Shown: positions 36,693 to 47,127 of the stretch, piece after piece
Layout of the letters: each line of letters begins with the position of its first letter
Numbering within the stretch: the first letter of the stretch is position 1
DNA from: Vibrio fortis
Lineage (GTDB): Bacteria > Pseudomonadota > Gammaproteobacteria > Enterobacterales > Vibrionaceae
NCBI RefSeq assembly: GCF_024347475.1
Contig: NZ_AP025487.1
Location: 62,001-126,000 of the forward strand
Direction of reading: 5' to 3'
Length of the DNA stretch: 64,000 bases
Program-made: the position numbers and the translations under genes
The notes under the pieces: generated by a model
Database searches by the model: none
What the model was told of the DNA's origin: nothing
What the model saw: only the letters and a program-made list of their open reading frames with translations

Positions 36693-37243
36693 TGAGCCGT
36701 AGCAAAAAATCAAGAAAGCCAGGAGCTTACGGTGCTCCTGAAGTGATCGTAACTCGCAACCGTAGCGAATCGGATGTTGAGGGACGTGAACGCAAACGCC
36801 TGAAGAAACGTAAAGGTTTGAAATCAGGTAGCCGTCACTCAGACGGTGGTGAAGCGAAACAGCGTAAAGCTGCACAAAACCGTGACCCACGTTTAGGCAG
36901 CAAGAAAAAGATTCCATTGGTGATCGAACCGGTTAAGAAGCCGACCAAACAAGAGCGTAAGTTGTCGTTTGAACAAGAGCTAGAGATGCTTGAGAACGAT
37001 GCGCAACTGAACACCTTGCTTGACCGTCTAGAAGCGGGAGAAAACTTGGGCGCTGGTCTACAGAAGCTAGTAGATGAGAAGCTGGATCGCATTGAGTTCC
37101 TAATGGATCGCCTAGGCCTACTTGAGCCAGAAGAGGAAGAGGTATTTGATGACCTTCCTGAATCTGTATCTAAGAAAGCCTCTTCAGATGAAGACCTACT
37201 GTCGCAGTTTGAAGACATCGATCTCGATAACTTTAAAGGTTAA
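36692..37243 (+). CDS. yihI: Der GTPase-activating protein YihI
   Basis: A 183-residue protein that activates GTP hydrolysis by the ribosome-assembly GTPase Der. The basic N-terminus (SRSKKSRKPGAYG, then RKRLKKRKGLKSG) and the conserved LGSKKKIPLV box are followed by an acidic C-terminal half (FEQELEMLENDAQLNTLLDRLEAGE). The layout matches YihI. It is in line with the methyltransferase and DUF2489 genes and fits the nearby ribosome-assembly gene engB. Confidence 0.93.
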   Translation: MSRSKKSRKPGAYGAPEVIVTRNRSESDVEGRERKRLKKRKGLKSGSRHSDGGEAKQRKAAQNRDPRLGSKKKIPLVIEPVKKPTKQERKLSFEQELEMLENDAQLNTLLDRLEAGENLGAGLQKLVDEKLDRIEFLMDRLGLLEPEEEEVFDDLPESVSKKASSDEDLLSQFEDIDLDNFKG

Positions 37244-37249
37244 GACCCA

Positions 37250-37738
37250 ATGAATGTAACCTTATTAGCAATTGCTGGCGGAATTATCGTTCTCGGCTTG
37301 GGCTGTTACGCAGGTTACCTTCTACTTCAAGTGAAGAAGCAGACGGAGTTGCAAAGGCAGCATAAGGCTCTGGCCATCGAGAAGCGTAACGCGAACATTT
37401 TCGACAACGTTAACACCCTATGCCTTGCTGGCATTCAAGGGCAGTGCGATCTGTCTGAGATTAGTATTCGTGTATACAACATCATGGACTTTGTTCAAGG
37501 GGATGAGCGTGTCGACTTTGACGCCGAGTACCCAGCAACTTCAGAGTTGTATCACGTGGTTAAGGATATGGCGCGTGGCGAAGATCGACAAAATCTTCCG
37601 AAGCGCGAGCGTATGCAGCAGAACCTGACTCGACAAAAAGCAGAGTCACGCTTGAATGAATCCATCATTGAAGAGTTGAAGCAGTTACAGAAGAAAGTAA
37701 AACCGCTTAATAACCAAATCAACATTCAAATGATCTAA
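37250..37738 (+). CDS. DUF2489 family membrane-anchored protein
   Basis: A 162-residue protein with one N-terminal hydrophobic helix (about residues 4-27) and a cytoplasmic helical region. DNVNTLCLAGIQGQCDLSEISIRVYNIMDF is typical of DUF2489, which sits next to yihI in many gammaproteobacteria. Its function is unknown. It begins six bases after the yihI stop. Confidence 0.82.
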   Translation: MNVTLLAIAGGIIVLGLGCYAGYLLLQVKKQTELQRQHKALAIEKRNANIFDNVNTLCLAGIQGQCDLSEISIRVYNIMDFVQGDERVDFDAEYPATSELYHVVKDMARGEDRQNLPKRERMQQNLTRQKAESRLNESIIEELKQLQKKVKPLNNQINIQMI

Positions 37739-37742
37739 TATA

Positions 37743-37787
37743 AAGGGCTTATGTGGTGTGGTGTCACATCAAATAAGCCCTCTTACC
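37743..37787 (+). terminator. Hairpin terminator after the DUF2489 gene
   Basis: Arms AGGGCTTAT (37744-37752) and ATAAGCCCT (37773-37781) with an inner GTGT/CACA pairing; a T-rich tail follows. The rest of the gap to hemN at 37979 shows no gene. Confidence 0.75.
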
Positions 37788-37978
37788 TTTGTGTTATCTT
37801 ACATCCCCTAAGTCGGTTAGTGATCAAGCTATCAATTTTGAGCATTGGTGCTCAAAAAGCGTTTAGCGGTCAAACGTCCTTACTGGTCGTGTGGCAAAAT
37901 AACCCGTCTATATTTTAATGTATGTAAAATGATTTGAGAGTACGTCAGTATTCGCGGATCTAAATTGGAAATACCATC

Positions 37979-39370
37979 ATGTCGAGCAAGCCAGCAGTAA
38001 CGAGCCAGCAAATCGTTTGGGATCAAGCCATCTTAGACAAGTACAACTATTCTGGTCCGCGTTACACCTCTTATCCAACTGCGTTGGAGTTCCATGAAGC
38101 TTTCACGGTCTCTGATTATGACATGGCGTGTACTCAGTACCCTGAGCGCCCGCTTTCTCTTTACGTACATATCCCGTTTTGTCACAAGCTTTGTTACTAC
38201 TGTGGTTGTAACAAGGTAATCACTCGTCACTCGCATAAGGCTGATGAGTATCTGGATGTCATCGAGCATGAGATCCGCCAGCGCGCTGCACTGCTGCAAG
38301 GCCGTGAAGTGACACAACTGCACTTTGGCGGTGGTACGCCTACCTTCCTGAGTAAAGCACAAATCACACGTCTGATGATGATCCTGCGTGATGAGTTTAA
38401 CTTTACTCAAGATGCTGAGATCAGCATCGAGGTTGACCCTCGTGAGATTGAGCTAGACATGCTTGATCACTTGCGCAGTGAAGGCTTTAACCGTCTGAGC
38501 ATTGGCGTACAAGACTTCAATAAAGAAGTACAGAAGCTAGTTAATCGTGAGCAAGATGAAGAGTTCATTATTGCGATGGTACAACGTGCTAAAGACTTAG
38601 GCTTCCGTTCTACCAACCTTGACCTTATCTACGGCCTGCCAAAGCAGACTCAAGCCTTGTTTGCTGACACGCTAAAGCAAGTGCTAGAGATGAAACCGGG
38701 TCGTCTATCGGTATTTAACTACGCTCACATGCCTCAACTGTTTGCGGCTCAGCGTAAGATTAAAGATGAAGATCTACCAAAAGCAGAAGAGAAGATGGCG
38801 ATTCTGCAAGATACCATCGCGACGCTAACCGGTGCGGGTTACCAGTTTATCGGTATGGACCACTTTGCTCTGCCAGAAGATGAGCTAGCGGTAGCGCAAC
38901 GTGAAGGTATTCTGCATCGTAACTTCCAAGGCTACACCACCCAAGGTGAATGTGACCTGATTGGTTTCGGTGTTTCGGCAATCTCTATGGTGGGTGACGC
39001 TTACGCACAGAACCAGAAAGAGCTGAAGAAGTATTACGCTCAAGTGAACGAGCTGCGTCATGCTCTATGGAAAGGTGTTGCACTAGATAGCGATGACCTA
39101 TTACGTCGTGAAGTGATTAAGCAACTGATCTGTAACTTTAAATTGGATAAGACACAGATTGAGTCTGAGTTCTCAGTTAACTTTAATCGCTACTTCAAAG
39201 AAGATTTAGAGCTGCTACAAACCTTCATTAACGATGAGTTAGTGGAAGTAGATGACAAAGAGATCCGCGTAACCCTACGTGGTCGACTGCTGATTCGTAA
39301 CATCTGTATGTGTTTCGATAAATATCTGCGTGCAAAAGCGCGTCAGCAGCAGTTCTCGCGCGTTATCTAA
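37979..39370 (+). CDS. hemN: Oxygen-independent coproporphyrinogen III oxidase
   Basis: A radical SAM enzyme that decarboxylates coproporphyrinogen III to protoporphyrinogen IX without oxygen. The 463-residue protein has the cluster motif CHKLCYYCGCN near residue 68, GGGTPTFL near residue 118, and GVQDFNKEVQKLVNR near residue 178. The N-terminus YNYSGPRYTSYPTALEF is the HemN (rather than HemW) signature. It is a single-gene unit with a strong terminator. Confidence 0.95.
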   Translation: MSSKPAVTSQQIVWDQAILDKYNYSGPRYTSYPTALEFHEAFTVSDYDMACTQYPERPLSLYVHIPFCHKLCYYCGCNKVITRHSHKADEYLDVIEHEIRQRAALLQGREVTQLHFGGGTPTFLSKAQITRLMMILRDEFNFTQDAEISIEVDPREIELDMLDHLRSEGFNRLSIGVQDFNKEVQKLVNREQDEEFIIAMVQRAKDLGFRSTNLDLIYGLPKQTQALFADTLKQVLEMKPGRLSVFNYAHMPQLFAAQRKIKDEDLPKAEEKMAILQDTIATLTGAGYQFIGMDHFALPEDELAVAQREGILHRNFQGYTTQGECDLIGFGVSAISMVGDAYAQNQKELKKYYAQVNELRHALWKGVALDSDDLLRREVIKQLICNFKLDKTQIESEFSVNFNRYFKEDLELLQTFINDELVEVDDKEIRVTLRGRLLIRNICMCFDKYLRAKARQQQFSRVI

Positions 39371-39404
39371 GCGAGCCTGTTTTTACAATATTTGGTTTAC
39401 CTAT

Positions 39405-39438
39405 AGAAATGCCAGCATCTTAGATGCTGGCATTTTTT
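39405..39438 (+). terminator. Bidirectional terminator after hemN
   Basis: Stem AATGCCAGCAT/ATGCTGGCATT with a five-base loop and a T-run, between hemN and the convergent GGDEF/EAL gene. Confidence 0.88.
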
Positions 39439-39462
39439 ATTCGATAACCATCAAACCCTCAG

Positions 39463-41997
39463 CTAACTCAGCTGACGTGGCCACTCGTCAAATGGTACAG
39501 GACGGCTGTATAGAAAGCCTTGTGCTTGCGGGCATTTTAACTGTTTGAGCAAGTCTGCCTGTTGCTGGGTTTCTACGCCTTCCGCCACCAAGTTAACCTT
39601 AAATCCGTGCGTAATATTCACAATCGCCGCCACGATTGAACTATCGAGGTTCTCTTTTTCTAGTTTGTTGACGAAGCTGCGATCGATCTTGAGGCAATCA
39701 AATGGCAACTTTTGTAGATACGCCAATGACGAATAACCTGTACCAAAATCATCAATCGCAATCGAAATCCCCAACGCTTTGAGAGCCAGCATGTTGTCAA
39801 TAATGGTTGGGTCGTTATCAACGATGCGCGACTCGGTGATCTCCAAGGTGAGGTTTTGAGCAGGCAGCTTAGTGTCACGCAGTGTCGTTTTAACTTGCTC
39901 AACGAAGCCTGGTTGGCTCAACTGATCAACGGCTAAGTTAACGTGAATTGAGAAATCCGGCGCCCACATACCCGTCTCAATCGCAATCGCGGTATCTCGA
40001 CACGATTTATGCAGTATCTGTTGGCCAATATCGCTGATGAGTCCAGTCTCTTCCGCCAGAGTAATAAATTCCAAAGGTGCGATAACACCCTGTTCCGTCA
40101 CCCATCGAGCCAGTGCTTCAGCACCAATCGTTGTGCCTGTTTCTAAATCGATAATAGGTTGATAGAAGGGTTCGAACTGTTGCTTCTCAATCGCTTTATT
40201 GATACGAGCTAGCATCTGCGTGCGATGCCTTGAGGCGTTGGCCATCTCAGGGCTATAGATGCTGACACGCGCTTTATCTTGCTTTGCATTGCTCAAAGCG
40301 ATGCTGCTGTTGCGCAGCCATAGAGTCATATCACTGTCTTCGCACTGCTGAACAATACCAATCGAAATGTTGATCACCACATTTTCTGATTCCATACAGA
40401 AAGGGGAGGCGAAGGTCTGCAGAAGTCGGTTAGCCAGCAGATTGACTTCTTCTTGGCCAGTGACGTCGGGAGCGTAAATCGCAAACTCATCGCCACCAGT
40501 ACGAGCCAACAAGTAATGCTCTGGCAGAATACCTCGCAGGCGAGCAGCGGCGATGATCAGCAATTGGTCGCCATTGTAGTGTCCAAGGCTGTCGTTAATA
40601 TCACGGAATCGGTCGATACCCACCAAGTACAGGGTCCCGGTGTTAGCGATATTGTGCTTTTTGGCAGCCCCGACTAAGCCTTCACGGCTGTACAGTTTGG
40701 TCAATGAGTCGTATGTGAGCTGAGTTTGCAGCGCATTAAATGACGACTTGAGGTTGTTGGTCATCTCGTTAAAGGCTTCAACCAACATACTGGTTTCGTA
40801 GATATTGCCAGGCTGTGGCATGGTGCTTTCCCAATCGCCTTTCGCGAGCTGTTTTGCAGCATCAGCGGTTGAGGTGATTGGTCGAGTAACGCGATTAAAT
40901 GCTAATAGTCCAAGTGTTATACCAACAAAGCTCAGTAGTAAACCCAGTAGCCAGCTATTGCGTTGATTCTCTGGCAGCTTGCCTAACAAGTCCGTTTTTG
41001 GAATAGACATACCAATGAACCAAGTAATGCCATGTTCATCAGTATATGGGGTTATCTGGTTGAAGAAGCGCTCGCCGTCGAGATTGAACGTAAAACGGTG
41101 AACCTGTTCATCATCAATGAGATGGAATTGATCGACGTAGGCTGCACTTTCACGAATGATTGGGTTCGGGCTTTCTGATGCCAGCAGTCTCTCTCCGCGA
41201 TCTGAATGGCGCGTATTACCCCATGAGACAACGCTACCACCATCTGAGTGCGCGACCATACGTTGCTCTTTGTCCATGATGTAAACGGAGGCATTGGTCT
41301 TGTCTTTGAGCTGTTTTAGGAAGGCGTTGAAGGTATCAATTTTGATGTCGCTGACGATAACCGCCTTAAACTCACCTTGGTCATAAATAGGTGCTAGGGC
41401 AGAGAGGGTGATCTCCTGTCTCTCATCAGCATTGGTGTAAATCGTTGACCATGAAGGTTTGGTTTTGTGAGCAACAGGCGTGTACCAAGGGCGAACGCGT
41501 GGGTCATAATTCTCGATAACAGAGCGAATATCGTCGCTGACTTTGCTGCCACGATAGATGACCAGTTTATTCTGAGTGCGGTCATCTTGAACCATCAGTG
41601 TATAGCCGTTATTGGCCTCTTTACGAAACCCAACGTAATTACTGTCTTCAGAACCAAAGCCAATCACATCCAGCTGTTCGATGGTCGAAAAGTGCCCTGA
41701 GAAACTCTGCAGAATATAAGCTTGAACCTCACGCAGGTCACCAGGGTGGTACAGTTGGTGATATCCGATGTTATGGCTCAGAGATAAGTTCGCGTGAAAA
41801 GGTTTTTCTAAAAATTCAGAAAGGCTTTGGTGTACGTTTTCTGTCAGCGACGTTAATTGACGCGCACTGACATCACGAACCATTTCCTCGTAGCTGCTCT
41901 TTTGGGTTAAAACCATTACACCTATAGTGAAGAGAAAAATCATCACAAACGGCAGAACCACTGCGGTTCTGAGTGTAATTTGGGTTTTTATGGACAT
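39463..41997 (-). CDS. Membrane-bound GGDEF/EAL protein with periplasmic Cache-type sensor
   Basis: An 844-residue cyclic-di-GMP enzyme. An N-terminal helix (about 10-32) is followed by a periplasmic domain (about 33-335, with DPRVRPWYTPV typical of dCache sensors). A second helix near 345-365, a HAMP linker (NRVTRPITSTADAAKQLAKGDWE), a GGDEF domain with intact GGDEF at 501-505, and an EAL domain with intact EALAR at 627 follow. IDDFGTGYSS and KIDRSFV complete the EAL site, so both synthesis and breakdown are possible. It is convergent with hemN; glnG lies upstream. Confidence 0.92.
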   Translation of the reverse strand: MSIKTQITLRTAVVLPFVMIFLFTIGVMVLTQKSSYEEMVRDVSARQLTSLTENVHQSLSEFLEKPFHANLSLSHNIGYHQLYHPGDLREVQAYILQSFSGHFSTIEQLDVIGFGSEDSNYVGFRKEANNGYTLMVQDDRTQNKLVIYRGSKVSDDIRSVIENYDPRVRPWYTPVAHKTKPSWSTIYTNADERQEITLSALAPIYDQGEFKAVIVSDIKIDTFNAFLKQLKDKTNASVYIMDKEQRMVAHSDGGSVVSWGNTRHSDRGERLLASESPNPIIRESAAYVDQFHLIDDEQVHRFTFNLDGERFFNQITPYTDEHGITWFIGMSIPKTDLLGKLPENQRNSWLLGLLLSFVGITLGLLAFNRVTRPITSTADAAKQLAKGDWESTMPQPGNIYETSMLVEAFNEMTNNLKSSFNALQTQLTYDSLTKLYSREGLVGAAKKHNIANTGTLYLVGIDRFRDINDSLGHYNGDQLLIIAAARLRGILPEHYLLARTGGDEFAIYAPDVTGQEEVNLLANRLLQTFASPFCMESENVVINISIGIVQQCEDSDMTLWLRNSSIALSNAKQDKARVSIYSPEMANASRHRTQMLARINKAIEKQQFEPFYQPIIDLETGTTIGAEALARWVTEQGVIAPLEFITLAEETGLISDIGQQILHKSCRDTAIAIETGMWAPDFSIHVNLAVDQLSQPGFVEQVKTTLRDTKLPAQNLTLEITESRIVDNDPTIIDNMLALKALGISIAIDDFGTGYSSLAYLQKLPFDCLKIDRSFVNKLEKENLDSSIVAAIVNITHGFKVNLVAEGVETQQQADLLKQLKCPQAQGFLYSRPVPFDEWPRQLS

Positions 41998-42103
41998 CGC
42001 TGACTAAAACTTTTGTATGTTGCACTGTAATTGTACCGACTCCGTCCCAGTCAAGCGACACTTTTTTGATTAAAAAGTAACTGCAAGTTTGAGCATATCT
42101 AAG

Positions 42104-43504
42104 CTAGTACAACTCTTTTAGCTTCCTAGTTAGGGTATTTCGTCCCCAACCGAGCACTTTCGCAGCATCTTGTTTGTGGCCATTAGTATGGTTCAAAGCC
42201 GCTTCAAGTAGTATACGTTCAAACTCAGGAAGCGCATAAGAAAGCAGCTCTTTTTCTCCGGAATCAAGCGCACACTTTGCCCAATTTGCTAATAGAACTT
42301 GCCAACTATCACCGCTATCGCTGGTGGTAACACTCTTCTCTTCGAGTAATTCTGGTGGAAGATCTGAGGGCAATATTTCACTGCCACTTGCCATTACGGT
42401 GAGCCAGCGACAGATGTTTTCTAGCTGACGCACGTTACCTGGCCAGTTGAGTTGATTGAGCTTAGCGATGGTCTCTGGGTGAAGTGCTTTTACCTCTACC
42501 CCAAGCTCCTCAGCCGCTGAGCTCAGGAAATGTTGCGTCAGCTTTTCGATGTCTTGTTTACGTTCGCGTAGAGCAGGGATGTGGATACGAATCACGTTGA
42601 GGCGGTGGAACAAATCCTCACGGAAATCGCCTTCGTGCACCAAACGCTCTAAATCTTGGTGGGTTGCCGCGACGATGCGCACATCAACCTTAACCGCTGA
42701 ATGACCACCAACGCGGTAGAACTGCCCATCTGAAAGGACACGTAATAGACGCGTTTGGATATCGAGTGGCATATCCCCGATCTCATCCAAGAACAAGGTA
42801 CCGCCGTTGGCCTGTTCAAAACGGCCTTGGCGCACGCTATTGGCACCGGTAAAGGCGCCTTTTTCATGACCAAACAGCTCTGATTCGATCAAGTCTTTTG
42901 GAATCGCGGCCATGTTGAGCGCGATGAAGGGTTTCGTTGCACGGGGACTATGACGATGCAGGGCGTGAGCAACCAGCTCTTTACCTGTCCCGGATTCACC
43001 ATTGATCAACACAGAAATAGAAGAGCGCGATAGACGACCGATAGCACGGAAAACTTCTTGCATCGCTGGCGCTTCACCAATGATTTCTGGTGCGTTGGTA
43101 TCGACTACTTCACTGGCTTGTTCACGCTTCTGTTCATGGCTGTGGGCAATTGCACGCTCAACCAGCGTTAGGGTCTCATCAATATCGAATGGTTTAGGTA
43201 GGTATTCGAAAGCGCCTTTTTGATAAGCGTTAACGGCTGCGTCGAGATCTGAGTGAGCAGTCATGATGATGACCGGCAGATCCGGCGAACGCTGCTGAAC
43301 TTGGTTAAGTAGCTCGATACCGTCGATACCCGGCATGCGGATATCTGAGACTAAAACATCAGGGGTTTCGCGCTCCAATGCCATGAGCACGCTCTCCGCA
43401 TCCGCGAAGGTTTCACACTTAATGTCCGCCGAAGAGAGCGTCTTCTCAACGACCCAGCGGATAGAGCTATCGTCATCGACGACCCAAACATATCCTTTAC
43501 TCAT
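42104..43504 (-). CDS. glnG: Nitrogen regulation response regulator NtrC
   Basis: A 466-residue sigma-54 activator of nitrogen genes. Receiver domain: phospho-acceptor in [13 protein letters not shown] (near residue 54). The AAA+ domain has the Walker [16 protein letters not shown] near residue 168 and the sigma-54 contact loop GAFTGA near residue 215. The C-terminal Fis-type helix-turn-helix ([21 protein letters not shown]) binds NtrC sites. It is the last gene of the glnLG pair, with glnL 112 bases upstream. Confidence 0.95.
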   Translation of the reverse strand: MSKGYVWVVDDDSSIRWVVEKTLSSADIKCETFADAESVLMALERETPDVLVSDIRMPGIDGIELLNQVQQRSPDLPVIIMTAHSDLDAAVNAYQKGAFEYLPKPFDIDETLTLVERAIAHSHEQKREQASEVVDTNAPEIIGEAPAMQEVFRAIGRLSRSSISVLINGESGTGKELVAHALHRHSPRATKPFIALNMAAIPKDLIESELFGHEKGAFTGANSVRQGRFEQANGGTLFLDEIGDMPLDIQTRLLRVLSDGQFYRVGGHSAVKVDVRIVAATHQDLERLVHEGDFREDLFHRLNVIRIHIPALRERKQDIEKLTQHFLSSAAEELGVEVKALHPETIAKLNQLNWPGNVRQLENICRWLTVMASGSEILPSDLPPELLEEKSVTTSDSGDSWQVLLANWAKCALDSGEKELLSYALPEFERILLEAALNHTNGHKQDAAKVLGWGRNTLTRKLKELY

Positions 43505-43616
43505 AGTTCCATTCCTTTGCAGCCAATTCTATTGTGATGATCATTGTTGTTTTTATGCTGTTATATCTTGTTGTCAGCACCATCAGAGCAGCCCTCCGTT
43601 GATGCCAATAAATTTG

Positions 43617-44693
43617 TTAAATCGGTAGATAGATGGTGAAGGTGGTATTCCCCGGCCAGCTCTCAACATCGATTTTTCCGTTGTGTTGGTCAATCAGGTT
43701 CTGCGAGATGGATAATCCAAGACCGGTACCCCCTTCTCGTCCGCTGACCATTGGATAAAAGAGGGTATCTTTGAGCTCATCTGGGATACCCGGTCCGTTG
43801 TCGCAGATCTCAATGCGTGCCGCCAGCTTGTGTCGTTGCCCATGAATGTTCGCTTGATGCACCGTTCTGGTGCGAATGGTGATTTTGCCCGATTCTTGTG
43901 AGCTTAAAATCTGCGCCGCGTTGCTGACAATGTTGAGCATTGCCTGCTCGACTTGAGCCGAATCCATCAAAATATCAGGCAAGCTTGGATCGTAGTCGCG
44001 CTCAATCGCTAGCGAAGAGCCTGATTCTAACTCTACCAGTTGACGTACTTTTTCTAGGATCTGGTGAAGGTTCTCTTCACTCTTTTTGCCCGGTTTCTGA
44101 GGACCCAACAGGCGGTCAACCAAGGCTCTCAAGCGATCGGCTTGCTCGATGATGATCTGGGTGTATTCATTCAGAGACTGGTCTGGCAGCATTTTCCCAA
44201 GAAGCTGCGCCGCGCCGCGCAGTCCACCCAATGGATTCTTGATTTCATGGGCTAAGCCGCGCACCAATAGCTTGGCCGCTTGTTGCTGGGCATGCTGGTT
44301 CAGCTCTTGGCTGAGGCGTCTTTGCTGGTCTATCTTGCGCATCTCTACTAGTAATAAAGTCTCGCGTTGCCACGTCATTGGGCTTACGGTGACTTCCAGC
44401 ATCAACGGGCGGTTATCGACCACAAAGGTCACGTCACTGTCAGTGATGCTTTGCCCACTTTGTAGTGGTTGTGTCAGCAGTGCGAGATCGAGAGAGGCGT
44501 GTTGAATAAGCTGGCTGAGTGGATGATCGACGATGCGTTTAGCACTCTGTGAAAAGAGTTGTTCGGCGGCAGGGTTGGCATAACGAACATAGAGTTGCTC
44601 ATCGAGCATCAAGGTCGCTGTCACCATATTGTCGAGTATGGCGTTAGATAATTGATGTGTCTCTATACTGTCGCTCTGCGCTGATCGATTCAC
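43617..44693 (-). CDS. glnL: Nitrogen regulation sensor kinase NtrB
   Basis: A 358-residue cytoplasmic histidine kinase/phosphatase that controls NtrC in response to PII. It has an N-terminal PAS domain (about 15-115), the phospho-acceptor box GLAHEIKNPLGGLRGAAQLL near residue 140, and an ATPase domain with IEICDNGPGIPD and GREGGTGLGLSISQNLI. The GTG start at 44693 has AAGGATG upstream. A NtrC-type palindrome lies about 30 bases further upstream. Confidence 0.95.
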   Translation of the reverse strand: MNRSAQSDSIETHQLSNAILDNMVTATLMLDEQLYVRYANPAAEQLFSQSAKRIVDHPLSQLIQHASLDLALLTQPLQSGQSITDSDVTFVVDNRPLMLEVTVSPMTWQRETLLLVEMRKIDQQRRLSQELNQHAQQQAAKLLVRGLAHEIKNPLGGLRGAAQLLGKMLPDQSLNEYTQIIIEQADRLRALVDRLLGPQKPGKKSEENLHQILEKVRQLVELESGSSLAIERDYDPSLPDILMDSAQVEQAMLNIVSNAAQILSSQESGKITIRTRTVHQANIHGQRHKLAARIEICDNGPGIPDELKDTLFYPMVSGREGGTGLGLSISQNLIDQHNGKIDVESWPGNTTFTIYLPI

Positions 44694-44723
44694 TGTGACA
44701 TCCTTGAACTGAGATTATTTCCT

Positions 44724-44740
44724 TGCACCAAATTGGTGCG
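44724..44740 (-). promoter_or_regulatory. NtrC-type palindrome upstream of glnLG
   Basis: TGCACCAAATTGGTGCG matches the NtrC pattern TGCACC-N5-GGTGCA with one mismatch at the last base. It lies about 30 bases before the glnL start. It suggests NtrC autoregulation of glnLG, as known in enterobacteria. Confidence 0.75.
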
Positions 44741-44860
44741 TTGATAAGTTCAAGTATGGCGCATCTCAACCAGAAGCTAAAGATAATTCCTATCTGTTGC
44801 CTAAAGTGGTCAGTATTCGGTGAAAAACAGACAAACTGGGCTTGTTTTGTGCACATTGGC

Positions 44861-45424
44861 CTACTTGATCGTTGCACGGTGTAAAAACACAGTGACTGGA
44901 GTAGTAGATGCAATAAGCTTGCCGCTTCTATGTGCTTGAATAGCAATGGTATGTGTGCCGCGATCGATGTTTTTTAGGGCCCATGTTGATGAAGTTTGCG
45001 GTGCACCATAACGGCGCCCATCTAGCATCAATTGTAGTTGTTCCCCAATGCCGAGTTTTCGGTTGAGCTCTATTTCAATAGCGATTAAACCGCGATTGCT
45101 GCGCAAGGTTTGATCGTGCTGCGGCGTGATTAGGGTCAGTTCGAGTGGAGCCGGAGTATCAGGCTTGTCCCGAACCGGTGCTTTGTGAGCTGTGGCTTCA
45201 GTCGGTAAAGGCTTTACCGGTTGAGGATCAACTGGCGATGTGCTGTCAAATTTAGGCGCTGGGGCAACAGCTTTAACATCGGGCAAACTTAATGCCTTGG
45301 CTCTGTTGCTGTCTGGCGTATCACTAAAGTGCAGCACGCCACTCTCATCTTCCCAAGTGTAGACAGTTTGAGCACTTACGATTCCCGAGAGTATCGCTCC
45401 AATTAACATCCATATCGCTTTCAT
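44861..45424 (-). CDS. DUF4124 domain exported protein in the gln locus
   Basis: A 187-residue exported protein: a signal peptide ends near ILSGIVSAQ, then the DUF4124 box TVYTWEDESGVLHFSDTP begins near residue 20. A Pro-rich linker with KPLPTEATAHKAPVRDKPDTPAP leads to a C-terminal beta-rich domain with QLQLMLDGRRYGAP and HTIAIQAHRSGK. It sits between glnA and glnLG on the same strand. The function is unknown, but the link to nitrogen genes is common in vibrios, to my recollection. Confidence 0.8.
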   Translation of the reverse strand: MKAIWMLIGAILSGIVSAQTVYTWEDESGVLHFSDTPDSNRAKALSLPDVKAVAPAPKFDSTSPVDPQPVKPLPTEATAHKAPVRDKPDTPAPLELTLITPQHDQTLRSNRGLIAIEIELNRKLGIGEQLQLMLDGRRYGAPQTSSTWALKNIDRGTHTIAIQAHRSGKLIASTTPVTVFLHRATIK

Positions 45425-45526
45425 GAGGTTGACCTTTTTCAGGTGTTATTAATGCGCACGTTGTTGGCAGTCGAAATGAGCTTATTTGATAGGGAATGGT
45501 ACGAAGCAGAAGAGAAGTGAGGAACA

Positions 45527-45557
45527 TAAAAAAGGCCCGCCTGCGAGGCGAGCCTAA
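45527..45557 (-). terminator. Terminator of glnA
   Basis: On the minus strand the stem GGCTCGCC.../GGCGGGCC with a CTCGCA loop is followed by a T-run. Confidence 0.8.
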
Positions 45558-45613
45558 TATTTAGTGAGCGATTCTTACAAGATTGCAGTAAGAATGCTTA
45601 TCTCTACCAGAGA

Positions 45614-47023
45614 TTAAACAGAGTAGTACAGTTCAAACTCAAGTGGGTGAGTTGTCATGTTTACTTTCTCTACATCTTGAGACTTAAGGTCGATGTAAGA
45701 GTCGATGAAGTCATCAGAGAATACACCGCCAGCTGTTAGGAACTCACGGTCAGCGTCTAGACACTCTAGAGCTTCTTTTAGTGAGTAAGCTACTGTTGGG
45801 ATTTCTGCTGCTTCTTCAGCTGGTAGGTCGTATAGATCCTTATCCATAGCTTCGCCTGGGTGGATCTTGTTCTTAATACCGTCAAGACCAGCCATTAGCA
45901 TTGCTGCGTAGCATAGGTATGGGTTCGCCGCTGGGTCACCAAAACGTAGCTCGATACGACGTGCTTTAGGGCTTGGTACCACTGGGATACGGATAGAAGC
46001 AGAACGGTTACGTGCAGAGTAAGCAAGCATAACTGGAGCTTCGAAGCCTGGTACAAGACGCTTGTACGAGTTTGTTGCTGGGTTAGAGAATGCGTTGATA
46101 GCGCGAGCGTGCTTGATAACACCACCGATGTAGTAAAGTGCAGTTTCAGATAGGCCGCCGTACTTGTCACCAGCAAATAGGTTAACACCGTCTTTTGCTA
46201 GAGATTGGTGAACGTGCATACCAGAACCGTTATCACCTACAAGTGGCTTAGGCATGAATGTCGCTGTTTTACCAAATGCGTGAGCAACGTTGTGTACAAC
46301 GTACTTGTAGATTTGAGTTTCGTCAGCTTTAGTCGTTAGCGTGTTGAAGCGAGTTGCGATTTCGTTTTGACCCGCAGTTGCTACTTCGTGGTGGTGCGCT
46401 TCAACAACTAGGCCCATCTCTTCCATTACTAGACACATTGCAGAACGGATGTCTTGAGATGAATCAACTGGAGCTACTGGGAAGTAACCGCCTTTAACGC
46501 CTGGACGGTGACCTTTGTTACCGCCTTCTACGTCAGAACCAGTATTCCATGCCGCTTCGATGTCGTCGATCTTGAAGAAAGAACCAGACATGTCTGTTGC
46601 GAACTTAACGTCGTCAAATAGGAAGAACTCTGGCTCAGGACCGATTAGAACTGTGTCTGCGATACCTGTAGAGCGCATGTACTCTTCAGAGCGTTTTGCG
46701 ATAGAACGTGGGTCACGGTCGTAGCCTTGCATTGTTGCAGGCTCAAGGATGTCACAACGGATGTTTAGCGTTGCGTCTTCCGTGAATGGGTCAAGAACAG
46801 CAGATGATGCGTCTGGCATCATTACCATGTCAGATTCGTTGATGCCTTTCCAACCAGCTACAGAAGAGCCGTCAAACATCTTACCTTCTTCAAAGAAGTC
46901 TGCGTCAACTTGGTGAGCAGGTAGAGAGATGTGCTGCTCTTTACCTTTAGTATCTGTAAAGCGTAGGTCTACAAATTTAACTTCGTTCTCTTGGATCAGC
47001 GATAGTACGTTTTCTACTGACAT
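45614..47023 (-). CDS. glnA: Glutamine synthetase, type I
   Basis: Makes glutamine from glutamate, ammonia and ATP. The 469-residue length matches the enzyme class. The N-terminal [12 protein letters not shown] latch, the metal-binding EPEFFLFD and [15 protein letters not shown], and the ATP-binding [17 protein letters not shown] are all present. [15 protein letters not shown] near residue 395 holds the tyrosine that is adenylylated, so activity is probably controlled by GlnE. Its upstream region has NtrC boxes and a sigma-54-like promoter. glnL and glnG follow downstream after the DUF4124 gene. Confidence 0.97.
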   Translation of the reverse strand: MSVENVLSLIQENEVKFVDLRFTDTKGKEQHISLPAHQVDADFFEEGKMFDGSSVAGWKGINESDMVMMPDASSAVLDPFTEDATLNIRCDILEPATMQGYDRDPRSIAKRSEEYMRSTGIADTVLIGPEPEFFLFDDVKFATDMSGSFFKIDDIEAAWNTGSDVEGGNKGHRPGVKGGYFPVAPVDSSQDIRSAMCLVMEEMGLVVEAHHHEVATAGQNEIATRFNTLTTKADETQIYKYVVHNVAHAFGKTATFMPKPLVGDNGSGMHVHQSLAKDGVNLFAGDKYGGLSETALYYIGGVIKHARAINAFSNPATNSYKRLVPGFEAPVMLAYSARNRSASIRIPVVPSPKARRIELRFGDPAANPYLCYAAMLMAGLDGIKNKIHPGEAMDKDLYDLPAEEAAEIPTVAYSLKEALECLDADREFLTAGGVFSDDFIDSYIDLKSQDVEKVNMTTHPLEFELYYSV

Positions 47024-47127
47024 CTTGGATAACCTCCAGTGTTATTAATTTGGTATGTGCTCGATTCGGTCGAAACTAGCATTGATTAATGTCTTTCGGT
47101 GCATTAATCGATGCTGTTTTAACTAAA

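Noticed and set aside
37800..37978. Possible FNR site upstream of hemN
   Set aside because: TGATCAAGCTATCAA-like bases do not give the TTGAT-N4-ATCAA spacing (six bases instead of four).
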